Shown piece by piece: positions 42,236 to 51,008 of a stretch of DNA of 64,000 nt (position 1 is the first letter of the stretch; every line of letters starts with the position of its first letter). Source of the DNA: Streptomyces scabichelini (GTDB lineage Bacteria > Actinomycetota > Actinomycetes > Streptomycetales > Streptomycetaceae); assembly GCF_011045015.1 (NCBI RefSeq), contig NZ_JAAKZY010000003.1, forward strand, positions 62,001 to 126,000. The letters run 5' to 3'. A program made the translations under genes and the position numbers. A model generated the notes under the pieces. The model saw nothing but the letters and a program-made list of their open reading frames with translations. It made no database searches and was not told the DNA's origin.

Positions 42236-43459
42236 CTACTGACGTCCCTTCGTGGAGCCGTGCTTCGGCACGTCCCACACGTCCCACACGTCCCAACGGA
42301 CGTGCAGAGCCGGTGGCTTGCGGAAGACCAGACCCTTGGGCGCCGCAGTCGAGGTCTCGTCGAGCCGCAGGCCCGGGAGGCGGTCGAGGAGCGCGTTGAG
42401 GCAGGCGCGGGTCTCCAGGCGGGCGAGGTGGGCGCCCAGACAGAAGTGAGGGCCGTGGGCGAAGGCCAACTGGAGGCGCGAGTTGGCTCGTCGTAGGTCG
42501 AAACGGTCAGGGTCCTGGAAGACATCGGGGTCACGGTTCGCGCCGGCGAGCGAGACGACCACCAGATCACCGCGGCGCACCTCGGCACCGCCGATCGTCA
42601 CGTCGGCGGTGGCGTAGCGGTCCACGACCGCCGCGGCGGGTTCCAGGCGCAACGACTCCTCGATCGCCGCGTCGACGAGGTTCGGATCGGCTCGCAGCAG
42701 AGCGAGTTGGTCGGGGTTGGCCAGTACGTGCAGTACCGCATTGGCGATCATGCCCTCGGTGGTCTCTATGCCGCCGAACATCAGAACGGCAGCGTTGGCC
42801 ACTACCTCGGGCAGGTCCAGGCGCTTGCTCTCGGCCACCGCGACGAGCAGCGACGCATCGCGTCGTGCGCCGACCGTCGCCTCGACGCTTTCTCGGAGTT
42901 CGTCGAAGGCCGCTGCTCCGGCGGCGTCCGCCGGCCGGCCGGCGGTGATGTCGGAAACCGTGCTCACGATGGCGTCGTACCAGGACAGCACCGCCCTGGC
43001 GTCCGCGTCGACCAGACCGAGGGACTCGGCGACGACGGCGACGGCCAGGGGCCCCGCGACCTCGCGGCGCAGTTCGGCGCTGCCGCGCGGCTGGATCGCC
43101 TCCGTCAGCCGGGCGGCTTCCTGTTCCACGAACCCGGCGAACCGGTCGTGTACGTCCCGCGCGCGGAACGGGTCGGTGAAGGGGGCGCGGTGCCGTTTGT
43201 GCTCGGCGCCGTCCAGGGAGAGCATGCTCGGACCGACCACCTGGGCGGTGGAGAAGCGGGGGTCGTCCACCGTGAAGGTGGCCGCGTCACGCATGACGTG
43301 CAGGGCGAGATCCCGCCGGGTCACCAGCCAGCCGCCCAGCGCGGGGAGCCAGGAAACCGGTTCGTGGGCGCGCAGCAGGGCCAGCCGGGGATGGGGGTTG
43401 TCCTCCAGCTCCGCGAGCGTGGTCGTAGAGCCGAGCGGAAACCGGCACGCCGTCACCAT
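42236..43459 (-). CDS. cytochrome P450
   Basis: 407 residues from MVTACRFPLG. The heme-binding loop FAHGPHFCLGAHLARLE has the ligand Cys (about residue 340). The I-helix is MFGGIETTEGM and the ExxR is in EESLRLEP. It lacks membrane segments and so is a soluble bacterial P450 that needs a ferredoxin and reductase, neither of which is adjacent. The C-terminus ends in WDVWDVWDVP, encoded by a 9-base tandem repeat. Substrate unknown; no surrounding biosynthetic cluster is visible. It is convergent with the LacI gene, 30 bases apart. Confidence 0.93.
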   Translation of the reverse strand: MVTACRFPLGSTTTLAELEDNPHPRLALLRAHEPVSWLPALGGWLVTRRDLALHVMRDAATFTVDDPRFSTAQVVGPSMLSLDGAEHKRHRAPFTDPFRARDVHDRFAGFVEQEAARLTEAIQPRGSAELRREVAGPLAVAVVAESLGLVDADARAVLSWYDAIVSTVSDITAGRPADAAGAAAFDELRESVEATVGARRDASLLVAVAESKRLDLPEVVANAAVLMFGGIETTEGMIANAVLHVLANPDQLALLRADPNLVDAAIEESLRLEPAAAVVDRYATADVTIGGAEVRRGDLVVVSLAGANRDPDVFQDPDRFDLRRANSRLQLAFAHGPHFCLGAHLARLETRACLNALLDRLPGLRLDETSTAAPKGLVFRKPPALHVRWDVWDVWDVPKHGSTKGRQ

Positions 43460-43640
43460 AGAAGCTGCCCCTGTTCCTGTACTTGTTCCTGGAGTTCCGG
43501 TCTTGATCCGGGAACTCGCTCAAAGGGTATGTGCCGTCTCCGGCGGTGTGTTTATGCCAAGAGGCCAACGGCGGAACCGGATGAGGTCGCCGCGCTGTCT
43601 TCAGGGACACCATTCAGCTTGCCGGTACGGGGGACTCCTG

Positions 43641-43925
43641 ATGATGCGTGTACGAGCATCGGTCTGGGCCGCGGGCCTGGTACTGACTGCGGGAAGCTTT
43701 CTTGTGGGCTGTTCGCAGGAGTACGACGACGAGCGGGGCAAGGGCGACGCCCCGGTGATGGGCCGCGAGGGCGACGACAGTCCGGCTGAGGTGTACAACA
43801 TGCCGGACGGCTTCGGAAACCTCGCCACGAAGTGCGTGGGGCACGGCTATCGCGCCTACGTCACGACGAACGCCGACGGTCCGTCGAACATACAGCTCGT
43901 CAAGGACGAGTCATGCGCGAGCTGA
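43641..43925 (+). CDS. small lipoprotein, first of a tandem pair
   Basis: 94 residues from MMRVRASVWAAGLVL. The lipobox is FLVGC. The mature part starts CSQEYDDERGKGDAPV and has AEVYNMPDGFGNLATKCVG. A second Cys pair (KCVG and SCAS near the end) may form a disulfide. It has no known function. It is divergent from the P450 gene and overlaps the next gene by 13 bases. Confidence 0.75.
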   Translation: MMRVRASVWAAGLVLTAGSFLVGCSQEYDDERGKGDAPVMGREGDDSPAEVYNMPDGFGNLATKCVGHGYRAYVTTNADGPSNIQLVKDESCAS

Positions 43926-44275
43926 GCATGACGGCAGGGTCGCGGTCGGGGAAGCGCCGCCTGCGGTCGGCGTATGCGGGCGTCGCCACCTGCGGTGCGC
44001 TGCTGCTCGCCGTCCTGCTCACCGGCTGCTCCCAGGAGCACGACGACGAGCGGGGCAAGGGCGACGCCCCGGTGAAGGGAAAAGCGGGCGAGGACACCCC
44101 GGCGGAGGTCTACAACTTCCCGGACGGCTTCGGAAACCTCGCCACGAAGTGTGTCGGGGACGGCAAGCGGGGCTACGTCACGACACGGTTCGAGCAGGCT
44201 GAGGACCAGGACGACGTTGTGATCGTTCCGGCGAACGCGGTGATTGTCGCCGATCTGGAATGCTCGGCACCCTGA
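43913..44275 (+). CDS. small lipoprotein, second of a tandem pair
   Basis: About 120 residues starting at the ATG at 43913 (MRELSMTAGSRSG), with AAGGAC ahead of it; a later Met at 43928 is possible. The lipobox is LTGC. It shares with the previous protein the blocks DDERGKGDAPV, AEVYN-x-PDGFGNLATKCVG and Y-VTT, so the two are a recent duplication. The C-terminal extension after VTT differs (VIVPANAVIVADLEC). Function unknown; surface-exposed on the outer leaflet of the membrane. Confidence 0.78.
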   Translation: MRELSMTAGSRSGKRRLRSAYAGVATCGALLLAVLLTGCSQEHDDERGKGDAPVKGKAGEDTPAEVYNFPDGFGNLATKCVGDGKRGYVTTRFEQAEDQDDVVIVPANAVIVADLECSAP

Positions 44276-44465
44276 CGGAAGCCCACGCCCGACACGAGCC
44301 AGGCCCGCGCCCCTGCGGCAGCCGTGCCGTCACTTCACAGAACCCACACCGAAGTTCGTGAGTCTCTTTAAGTTTCAAGGGTTACGCTCACCGGCAGTCG
44401 AGTGGCCGAGGGCGGCCGACCCGTCGCGGCACTCGCTCCCCCCCACAAGGCACAGGAGACTCGGT

Positions 44466-45572
44466 GTGTACGACGGCGACGTAGTGGTGATCGGCGGCGG
44501 TTATGCGGGTGTCCGTCTGGCGAAACGGCTGGACGGGTCGGCGCGGGTCACTCTTGTGGACCGCAAGGAGGTCTTCTTCCACCGTATCGCCTCCCTGCGC
44601 GCCGGCGTGGACCCGGAGTGGACCGGGGCCCCCTTCATTCCGTACGACCGGCTGCTGCGCAACGGCCGCGTGGCTGTGGGCAAGGCGGTCCGCGTCGACA
44701 CCACCGAGCGGCAGGTGGTGCTGGCCACGGGCGAGCGGCTGCCGTACGACGTGGTGGTGATCGCCAGCGGCGCCGACTACCCCGAACCGGCCCGTTTCAC
44801 CGGCACCACCCCCGAGGAGGCGGCCAAGTCGTTCGCAGAGCACCAGCAGAACATCGCCACCGCCGATCACGTCCTCGTCGTCGGCGGCGGGCCCTCCGGC
44901 GTCGAGCTCAGCGCCGAGATCCGCCTGGCCCGGCCGGACGCCAGGGTCACGCTCGCCCACTCCGGGCCGGCGTTGCTCCACTCCACGGGCAGCGTACGAG
45001 CCGGGCGCAAGGCCCGCGCCTGGCTGGAGGCCCACGACGTGGAGGTGCAGCTCGACTCCTTCATGTCGCCTGGCAACGACTTCGGCACCTATCGCGACGC
45101 CCGCGGCAACGTCATCGCCGCAGACCTCTCCTTCTGGGCGACCGGCACCACCCCCAACACGCTCTGGCTGCGTCTGGCGGGACATGGCGACTGGCTGAAC
45201 GAGGCCGGGCACGTGAAGGTCGACCGGACGCTGCGGGTCGAGGGGTGGCTGGACGTGTTCGCGGTGGGCGACGTGAATGACGCCACCGAGCTCAAGATCA
45301 CGCCCGCCGCGTTCGCCCAGGCGGACCTGGCCGCCCACAACATCCGCACGTACCTGCAGAGTTCCGGCAAGCACCGCAAGGAGCCCCGCTCCTACCGGCC
45401 GATCCACCGCACGCCGCTCATCGTCCCCTTCGGCCCCACCGACGGCGTGACCATGCTCCCCGTACTGGGAGGGGAAACCGCGGTCCTCGGCGGCCGCACC
45501 ACCACCCTGGCCAAGGCCAAGGCCCTCATGACCCCCTACATGAGGCGCCAGCTCGGATACACCGCGGCCTGA
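44466..45572 (+). CDS. NAD(P)/FAD oxidoreductase (NDH-2/FSP1-like)
   Basis: 368 residues from GTG at 44466, seven bases after AGGAG. The FAD motif is VVVIGGGYAGVRLAKRL near residue 7. The second nucleotide motif is VLVVGGGPSGVELSAEI near 142. The FAD-closing part is DVFAVGDVNDATE. It has the layout of type II NADH dehydrogenase or AIF/FSP1-like enzymes that pass electrons from NAD(P)H to a quinone. No membrane helix is obvious, but the C-terminus (MTPYMRRQLGYTAA) is amphipathic. It follows the lipoprotein pair by 190 bases. Confidence 0.9.
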   Translation: MYDGDVVVIGGGYAGVRLAKRLDGSARVTLVDRKEVFFHRIASLRAGVDPEWTGAPFIPYDRLLRNGRVAVGKAVRVDTTERQVVLATGERLPYDVVVIASGADYPEPARFTGTTPEEAAKSFAEHQQNIATADHVLVVGGGPSGVELSAEIRLARPDARVTLAHSGPALLHSTGSVRAGRKARAWLEAHDVEVQLDSFMSPGNDFGTYRDARGNVIAADLSFWATGTTPNTLWLRLAGHGDWLNEAGHVKVDRTLRVEGWLDVFAVGDVNDATELKITPAAFAQADLAAHNIRTYLQSSGKHRKEPRSYRPIHRTPLIVPFGPTDGVTMLPVLGGETAVLGGRTTTLAKAKALMTPYMRRQLGYTAA

Positions 45573-45690
45573 GGCACAGCACGCGGAGACCGTCTGTAAG
45601 TGTGGGCCGCCGCCAGTGCCCGGCCCGCGAGCCGGCGTCGACCGTCGCGGCGGCGGGCGTGAGCCGACCGCATGCCGGACCGGTCCGCCC

Positions 45691-45716
45691 GACAGCGCTC
45701 ATCGCTGGGCGCTGTC
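45691..45716. terminator. probable terminator hairpin
   Basis: Arms gacagcgc (45691-45698) and gcgctgtc (45709-45716), a perfect 8-base stem with a 10-base loop. It is 119 bases beyond the oxidoreductase stop, in the 750-base gap that also holds the LuxR remnant. Confidence 0.45.
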
Positions 45717-45809
45717 TGACGGGGCTGTCCGTGTCGGCCGCCGACCCGCGCCTGCTCCGGTCGAAAACGCCCGGGTCGCATCGCCGTTTCTCCTGGTCCC
45801 GACGTGACG

Positions 45810-45832
45810 TTCTCACGCCGCACGCGTGAGAA
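45810..45832. terminator. bidirectional hairpin between the oxidoreductase and the LuxR remnant
   Basis: Arms ttctcacgc (45810-45818) and gcgtgagaa (45824-45832) form a perfect 9-base stem with a 5-base loop. The symmetry suits termination from both sides, as expected for a convergent boundary. Confidence 0.55.
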
Positions 45833-45899
45833 ACGGTGGTGTTCCGCGACGGTCGGCTCCGGAATCCTCGTTGGTGATCCCGGGTGAACGTCCTCCACA

Positions 45900-46241
45900 A
45901 ACGTCGGACCCGCGTGGGTGTGCCGTCAGCGGTCATCCGCAGGACTTCCACCTCACGCGGGGTCAGGGGGTTCTCTCGCGTCGAGGGCGACGAGCGCGAA
46001 CTCGGGGTCGATGAAGCGCTGTCCCCTGACCAGCTTGCGCACGCCGTGGACCAGACGGTCCGCCGGTGCGTTCGTACTGATGACACCGGCGGCACATCAG
46101 CGCACGCGCGAGAACGTCGCCGTCACCCTCGGCTTCGGCCACCACCTCGATGTCGTCCTCACGAGCGAGGAGAGCGGCGAACGCTCCCCGCACGAGGCGG
46201 GTGTTCTCGACGAGTAGAACGCGGATCAATGTCGCTCCCAC
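45900..46241 (-). pseudogene. LuxR/NarL-type response regulator remnant with frameshifts
   Basis: Reading leftward from about 46241, frame one gives IRVLLVENTRLVRGAFAALL then AREDDIEVVAEAEGDGDVLA: the start of a receiver domain. A second frame then gives APADRLVHGVRKLVRGQRFI and DPEFALVALDA, the end of the receiver and the linker. A third frame gives RENPLTPREVEVLRMTADGT, the start of the LuxR HTH. The middle of the receiver, including the phosphorylation region, is lost, and the HTH is truncated after TPTR. So at least two frameshifts and a deletion exist. The rest of the surrounding gap is non-coding. No partner kinase gene remains. Confidence 0.7.
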
Positions 46242-46323
46242 TTGGCCGTCTGCGGCCCCCTGTGACACTTCGCCCCGGCGTGCTGGGACGCCCTGAACGC
46301 CCCAGTTCGGCAATTGCCCGACC

Positions 46324-48411
46324 TCAGCGGTAGGACACTTTCAGTCCGCGGAGCCGCCCGATGTTGTCGAATGATCCGAAGCCCACCCTGCCGGAGGTGA
46401 GCGTGGTGTCGACGGCGGTCATCAGCGGCCGTTTCGAGCCGTCGACGTAGACCGCGATCTCGCCACTGCTCGCGCAGCGCACCACCCGCACCTTGTGCCA
46501 GTCGGCGTCGGTGACGGCCGGTGGGGCGCCCGTCCTGCCGTTCCACTGGTCCTCGATCCGTACCCGGTCGGCATCGTTGACGACGAAGATCCCGTTGTGC
46601 GGATAGATGGTGTTGTCCGTGGAGAGGTGGACGTAGGAGAACTTCGTGTCCGACTGGTATCCGAAAACGATGATCACGTCTCGGTTGGTGATCTCGACGG
46701 GGGTGTCGAGGCGCACTTCGGCATCGATCCGTACGTCGCGGTACTCCGGACCCGCGGCCAGCACGGCGTACTCGAAGGGCCGGCGGGGGCCGGGACGCTG
46801 GACGCCGGGCTCGGCGAGGACGGCCTCGTGGCCCGGGAAGCGCCACTTGGACGGGGTGACGGGAGACCAGTTCCGTCCGGCCATGACATGCGTGAGCGTG
46901 GAGCCGTCGGTGTCGCAGGAGGCGAACTTCCGGGTCCCGGTGACCTTCCAGATCTTGCCGTTGGCCTTGGAGAGCAGATACAGCTCGCCGTCCGCGTCCC
47001 GCCCGAAGCGCAGGTCCACGCGGGTGTGCCCGGCCAGGTCCCGCATGGTGACGCGCTTGCCGCTCTCGTCGTACAGCATCAGGTCGTAGAGCCGGGCCAG
47101 TTCCTTGCTGCCGCGCCGCATGTCCTTGGTGTCGGCGAAGAGCAGCCGGCCGTCGACGATGTCACCGAAGACGTACTTGCCGCGCAGCTCGGGCAGGTCA
47201 CTGCCGCGGTAGACGAAGCCTCCGACGATGGCGCGGCCCACGTCTGAGGTGCAGTTCCAGTCGGCGGGCGGGTCGTGGTCGTAGGCGGCGACGGGATACG
47301 TGTAGCCGTACTGCTCGTCGTCCTCCGGGAGCGGGAAGATCCGGGCGCAGGGGCCCGTCGGTGCCTTCTCGAAGCGGAAGGGGCCCTCGCGTTCGCTCCA
47401 GCCGAAGTTGTCGCCCGCGCGCACCTCGTAGACGGATTCGAGGGCGTGCTCGCCGATGTGGCCGAGGTACATGCGGTGGCCGCCGCCGGTGTCCCAGCTG
47501 AAGCGGTGCGGATCGCGCATGCCGTACGCGTAGATCTCGCCGAGCGCGCCGGCGGTGCCGGTGAACGGGTTCCGCGCCGGGATCCCGTACTTGCCGTTGG
47601 CGCTGTTCGTGCCGCGCGGGTCGATGCGCAGGATCTTGCCGTGCGGCAGGGACAGGTTCTGCGGCTCGGTGTTCCTGGCGCCCTGGCCGCCGTCGCCGAC
47701 GGCGATGTAGAGCAGGCCGTGGTCGGGGGTGTGGGGCCGGGCGTTCGGGTTGAAGTCGATCTGCTGGATGCCGTGGATCGTGCCCGCGAAGCCGATGCGC
47801 AGCACCTCGCGGCGGGTGCCCTGGAAGGTGGCGGCCGAGGGGTCGGCGGCCGTCCATTCGGTGACGATGCCGTGGTACCTCGTCGTCGCCTGCTGCCGCA
47901 TGTCGGGTACGGCGGTGGTGGCGGAGGCCAGTTCGGTGTGGACGGTGTAGAAGCGGCCGTTGCGCTTGAAGCCGGGGTCGAAGGTGACGAACCCGAAGCC
48001 CTGGCCGAGGCCCTGGCTGGCGAAGAAGGCGGGGGAGAAGGTGTCGGCGATGTCGAGATAGAGGCGCGGGGTGCCGTCCTCGACGAGATACAGCTTGCCG
48101 TTGAGGTCGGGGACGGCCATCCGGCCGGATCCGTCGGGCAGTTCACTCAAGTAGTTGATACGGGCGTGCCGTACCAGCCGTGGATCGGTGACCGGGCCGG
48201 GCGAAGGCTCCGTCTTCGGGAAGGTGGCGTACTCCTCGACGGTCAGCCCGATCCCGGAGGCCGCGGGCCGCTCCGGGATCGGGTCGGTGATGGGGTCGGC
48301 GGCCGCGTGCGCCGTGCCGGGCAGGGCGACGAGAACCGACAGCACCAGGGCGAGTGCGACGAGAGGGGCCAGCAAAAGGGCTCTCGGTCTGACGCCGGGG
48401 GATGTGTTCAT
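46324..48411 (-). CDS. secreted PQQ-type sugar dehydrogenase with LamG-like C-terminal domain
   Basis: 695 residues from MNTSPGVRPRALLLAPLV with AAGGAG upstream; a GTG three codons earlier is less likely. A signal peptide ends in GTAHAAA. Residues ~50-500 form a six-bladed beta-propeller of the glucose/sorbosone dehydrogenase family, with LGQGFGFVTFDPGF, YIAVGDGGQGARN, HGKILRIDPRGTN and AYGMRDPHRFSWD; PQQ is the expected cofactor. The last ~190 residues (GRNWSPVTPSKWRFPGHEA onward) resemble a LamG/DUF1080 sugar-binding jelly roll. It is the second gene after the LamG protein (22-base gap). Acts outside the cell. Confidence 0.88.
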   Translation of the reverse strand: MNTSPGVRPRALLLAPLVALALVLSVLVALPGTAHAAADPITDPIPERPAASGIGLTVEEYATFPKTEPSPGPVTDPRLVRHARINYLSELPDGSGRMAVPDLNGKLYLVEDGTPRLYLDIADTFSPAFFASQGLGQGFGFVTFDPGFKRNGRFYTVHTELASATTAVPDMRQQATTRYHGIVTEWTAADPSAATFQGTRREVLRIGFAGTIHGIQQIDFNPNARPHTPDHGLLYIAVGDGGQGARNTEPQNLSLPHGKILRIDPRGTNSANGKYGIPARNPFTGTAGALGEIYAYGMRDPHRFSWDTGGGHRMYLGHIGEHALESVYEVRAGDNFGWSEREGPFRFEKAPTGPCARIFPLPEDDEQYGYTYPVAAYDHDPPADWNCTSDVGRAIVGGFVYRGSDLPELRGKYVFGDIVDGRLLFADTKDMRRGSKELARLYDLMLYDESGKRVTMRDLAGHTRVDLRFGRDADGELYLLSKANGKIWKVTGTRKFASCDTDGSTLTHVMAGRNWSPVTPSKWRFPGHEAVLAEPGVQRPGPRRPFEYAVLAAGPEYRDVRIDAEVRLDTPVEITNRDVIIVFGYQSDTKFSYVHLSTDNTIYPHNGIFVVNDADRVRIEDQWNGRTGAPPAVTDADWHKVRVVRCASSGEIAVYVDGSKRPLMTAVDTTLTSGRVGFGSFDNIGRLRGLKVSYR

Positions 48412-48433
48412 CGGTATCACTCCTTTTGAGGGC

Positions 48434-49396
48434 TCAGCTCCGGCCGGTGCTCGACAGCCGGTACTGAGCCCGTATCCGGTCGCCGTCCACGGCCCGGTTG
48501 AGGAACATCAGGCTGTCCATGCGGCAGTCGCAGGGATTGCGTTCACCGGTGTTCTGCGGGAAGCTGCCGCCGATCTTGATGCCCCGGGGGTCGGTGGGCG
48601 AGGTCCGGTGCGGTCCAGGTCCCGAGAGGTCCCAGGGGTCGCCGGGGACGGCGTAGAAACCGTCCAGCCGCTGCCCGTTGCGGTAGAGGGCCATGGCTCC
48701 GGTGTCGAAGTCGAAGGTCGCGGCGAGGAAGACCCATGCGCCGTCCGGCAGCAGGGTCCGCCAGTCCTGGGAGGCGGCGAAGGTCTGCGAACTCGCCCCG
48801 TCGACGCGCCGGCCGAGGGCCACAAGCCGCAGCTCGCCGTTCACCTCGATGATCTCCAGCAGGCCGCGGACCGCGTGGCCGTCGGAGTCCCCCGACAGCA
48901 CGCCCGCCAGACCCACGGCGTTGTAATGGTCGTCGGGGGCGGGCGTGTTGCTGTTCGGGCCCGGGTTCGAGCCGGTCATCTTGAACCAGCCCATGACGGT
49001 GATCCCCTTGACCGCGTTGAAGGCTCTCAGCGTCGGCACGCCGGTCGCCCCGTACACGCCCGCCTTCCAGTCGTCGTTGCCCGCCGTGTCCGGGTTCACC
49101 TGCCGCGTCTGGAGCGAGTTCCGGCTGCCCCGGTGCGCCCCGTCCGCCGTACGCATCAGTGACCCGCCGTTGACCAGGTCGATGTCGGTACGGGAGAAGC
49201 CCTGATCGCGTTCCTTCGCCGGGTTACCGCGCACCGGGTGCTCGAAGTCGTAGTACGCCGCCAAGTGCGGCCTCAGAGAGGGGTGTACGGCACCGCGGTC
49301 CACCCCGGCTTCGGCAGGTGCCGAGGCCAGCGCGGTCAGGGCCGTCAGGGAGGCGGCAAGGGCCGCCGCCGTGTGCCGTCTGCGTCGTATGAACAT
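48434..49396 (-). CDS. secreted LamG-like jelly-roll protein
   Basis: 320 residues from MFIRRRRHTAAALAASLT behind AAGGAG. A signal peptide ends at APAEAG. The mature protein is a concanavalin-like fold: AAYYDFEHPVRGNPAKERDQ at the first strand, FNAVKGITVMGWFKMTG and AWVFLAATFDFDTGAMALYR. These are LamG/pentraxin landmarks. CDCRMDSLMFLNRAVDGDRI near the end is typical. It probably binds a polysaccharide. It is the first gene of a unit with the PQQ-type dehydrogenase. Confidence 0.87.
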   Translation of the reverse strand: MFIRRRRHTAAALAASLTALTALASAPAEAGVDRGAVHPSLRPHLAAYYDFEHPVRGNPAKERDQGFSRTDIDLVNGGSLMRTADGAHRGSRNSLQTRQVNPDTAGNDDWKAGVYGATGVPTLRAFNAVKGITVMGWFKMTGSNPGPNSNTPAPDDHYNAVGLAGVLSGDSDGHAVRGLLEIIEVNGELRLVALGRRVDGASSQTFAASQDWRTLLPDGAWVFLAATFDFDTGAMALYRNGQRLDGFYAVPGDPWDLSGPGPHRTSPTDPRGIKIGGSFPQNTGERNPCDCRMDSLMFLNRAVDGDRIRAQYRLSSTGRS

Positions 49397-49459
49397 TCCA
49401 CTCGCTCCTTTGCGAGGCGGATCACGGACAGCCTTGTCACGGGCCAGGGCGCATGTGCG

Positions 49460-50209
49460 TCATCGGCGCGCGGGCCGGCCTCCGAGGTAGAGCTCGCCCA
49501 GTTGCGGATCGGCGAGCAACTCCCGTGCCGGGCCGGAGACATGGACCCGGCCCAGGTCGAGGACGCAGCCGGTGTCGGCGGCCTCCAAGGCGCGCCGCGC
49601 GTTCTGTTCGACGAGCAGGACGGCGGTTCCCGCGTCCCGCATCCGTACGATCTGCTCGAAGACGACACCGGTCGTCTTGGGGTCGAGCCCCATCGAGGGT
49701 TCGTCGAGGAGCACCACCCGGGGTTTGACCATCAGCGAACGCGCGAACTCCACCTGTTTCTGCTGGCCGCCGGAGAGCAGCCCGGCGAGGCTCGTCCACC
49801 GCTCCCCGACGACCGGGAAGAGTTCCCGGACGAACCTCACCCGCTCGGCGATGAGCGTCTTGTCCCGGAGGGTGTAGCCGCCGAGCAGGACGTTCTCTGC
49901 GACCGTCATCTCCCGGAAGACGCTGTGCCCCTGGAGGACATGGGCGACTCCGGCGGCGAGCATCCGCTGCGGTCCGTGGCCGGTGAGGTCCTCGCCGTCG
50001 ACCACGACCCGGCCCGAGCGCGGGGCAAGGAGTCCGCTGGCGACCTTCAGGACGGTGGACTTGCCCGCGCCGTTCGGCCCCACCAGGCAGACGATCGCCC
50101 CGGCGGGGACCTGGACGGTCAGCCCGCGCAGCACCAGTGCCGCGCGGCCGTATCCGGCTCGTATGTCGTCGAGTTCGAGAAGGAACGCGGAGTCAGAGTC
50201 AGACGCCAA
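49460..50209 (-). CDS. livF: branched-chain amino acid-type ABC importer ATPase
   Basis: 249 residues from a TTG start that overlaps the LivG-like stop by 11 bases; the TTG is uncertain. Motifs: LVGPNGAGKSTVL, LLSGGQQKQVEFARSLM, VVLLDEPSMGLD and LLVEQNARRALE. This is the LivF type of the HAAT family (amino acid, amide or urea importers). It is the last of five genes running from the binding protein. Confidence 0.92.
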   Translation of the reverse strand: MASDSDSAFLLELDDIRAGYGRAALVLRGLTVQVPAGAIVCLVGPNGAGKSTVLKVASGLLAPRSGRVVVDGEDLTGHGPQRMLAAGVAHVLQGHSVFREMTVAENVLLGGYTLRDKTLIAERVRFVRELFPVVGERWTSLAGLLSGGQQKQVEFARSLMVKPRVVLLDEPSMGLDPKTTGVVFEQIVRMRDAGTAVLLVEQNARRALEAADTGCVLDLGRVHVSGPARELLADPQLGELYLGGRPARR

Positions 50210-51008
50210 GGTATGCCCCGAGGACTCGTTCGTCGGACTGGATCACGGAAGGTGGGCCGTCGGCGATCGGCCGGCCGCGGTCGAACACGACGACGTGGTC
50301 GCTGAGGCTCATGACCAGGTCCATGTTGTGCTCGACGATCAGGAAGGTCCGTCCCTCGGCGTTGAGTTCGCGGACCAGTTCGCAGATCCGGTCGATGAGC
50401 GCCGGGTTCACCCCGCCGGCCGGCTCGTCCAGCAGGATCAGTTCGGGCTCGCTCATCAGCACACCCGCGAGTTCCAGCAACTTCTGCTGCCCCCAGGACA
50501 GTTGGCGTGCCTCGGCGCGCTCCAGGTGCTCGATGCCCATCCGCGCCAGCCAGCCCCGGGCCCGCTCCGTCTCCTCCCGCCTGCCCGCGCGGGCAAGCTG
50601 CGCCGCGAGGGAGGGCGGCTGTACGGCGGCGAGGAGGTTGTCCAGCACGGTCATCCGGGGGAAGACGCGGCACAGTTGGAAGGAGCGCCCGATGCCGGCG
50701 CGGGCGATGCGGTGCGAGGGCTTTCCGGTGATGTCGCGGCCGCGGTAGCTTGTGCGGCCCGCGTCCGGGCGGATCATCCCGGTGACGCAGTTGAAGAAGG
50801 TGGTCTTGCCGGAGCCGTTGGGGCCGATCAGGGCGTTGACCTTGCCGTGCTGGAAGGTCACGGTGGCGGAGTCGAGCGCGGTGACTCCGCCGAAGGCCTT
50901 GGTGAGCCCGACGGTCGCGAGACTCGGTCGAGGGTCGGGCTGAGGCGCGGGCTCGGTCTCGGGCTCAGGTGCCGCTTCCGCCGCCGGATCCGGTTCGGCT
51001 TCGCTCAC
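50199..51008 (-). CDS. livG: branched-chain amino acid-type ABC importer ATPase
   Basis: 269 residues from GTG at 51008. The first ~35 residues are acidic and Pro-rich (EAAPEPETEPAPQPDPRP), an unusual leader that lies over the 3' end of the previous gene by 44 bases, so a later start is possible. ATPase motifs: LIGPNGSGKTTFFN, QLSWGQQKLLELAGVLM, LILLDEPAGGVN and LIVEHNMDLVMSL. LivG type. It drives uptake with LivF. Confidence 0.9.
   Translation of the reverse strand: MSEAEPDPAAEAAPEPETEPAPQPDPRPSLATVGLTKAFGGVTALDSATVTFQHGKVNALIGPNGSGKTTFFNCVTGMIRPDAGRTSYRGRDITGKPSHRIARAGIGRSFQLCRVFPRMTVLDNLLAAVQPPSLAAQLARAGRREETERARGWLARMGIEHLERAEARQLSWGQQKLLELAGVLMSEPELILLDEPAGGVNPALIDRICELVRELNAEGRTFLIVEHNMDLVMSLSDHVVVFDRGRPIADGPPSVIQSDERVLGAYLGV

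Noticed and set aside
42236-43459. Cytochrome P450 as part of a secondary-metabolite cluster
   Set aside because: No PKS, NRPS, terpene synthase or tailoring neighbours are seen within several kilobases on either side.
43525-43530. GGGTAT as a possible stress sigma factor -10 element before the lipoprotein pair
   Set aside because: No matching -35 at a proper distance could be fixed, so it is not listed as a promoter.
47275-48429. Plus-strand open frame of 384 codons over the sugar dehydrogenase
   Set aside because: The minus-strand protein has a signal peptide and propeller motifs. The plus-strand product is Gly/Ala/Val-rich shadow sequence.
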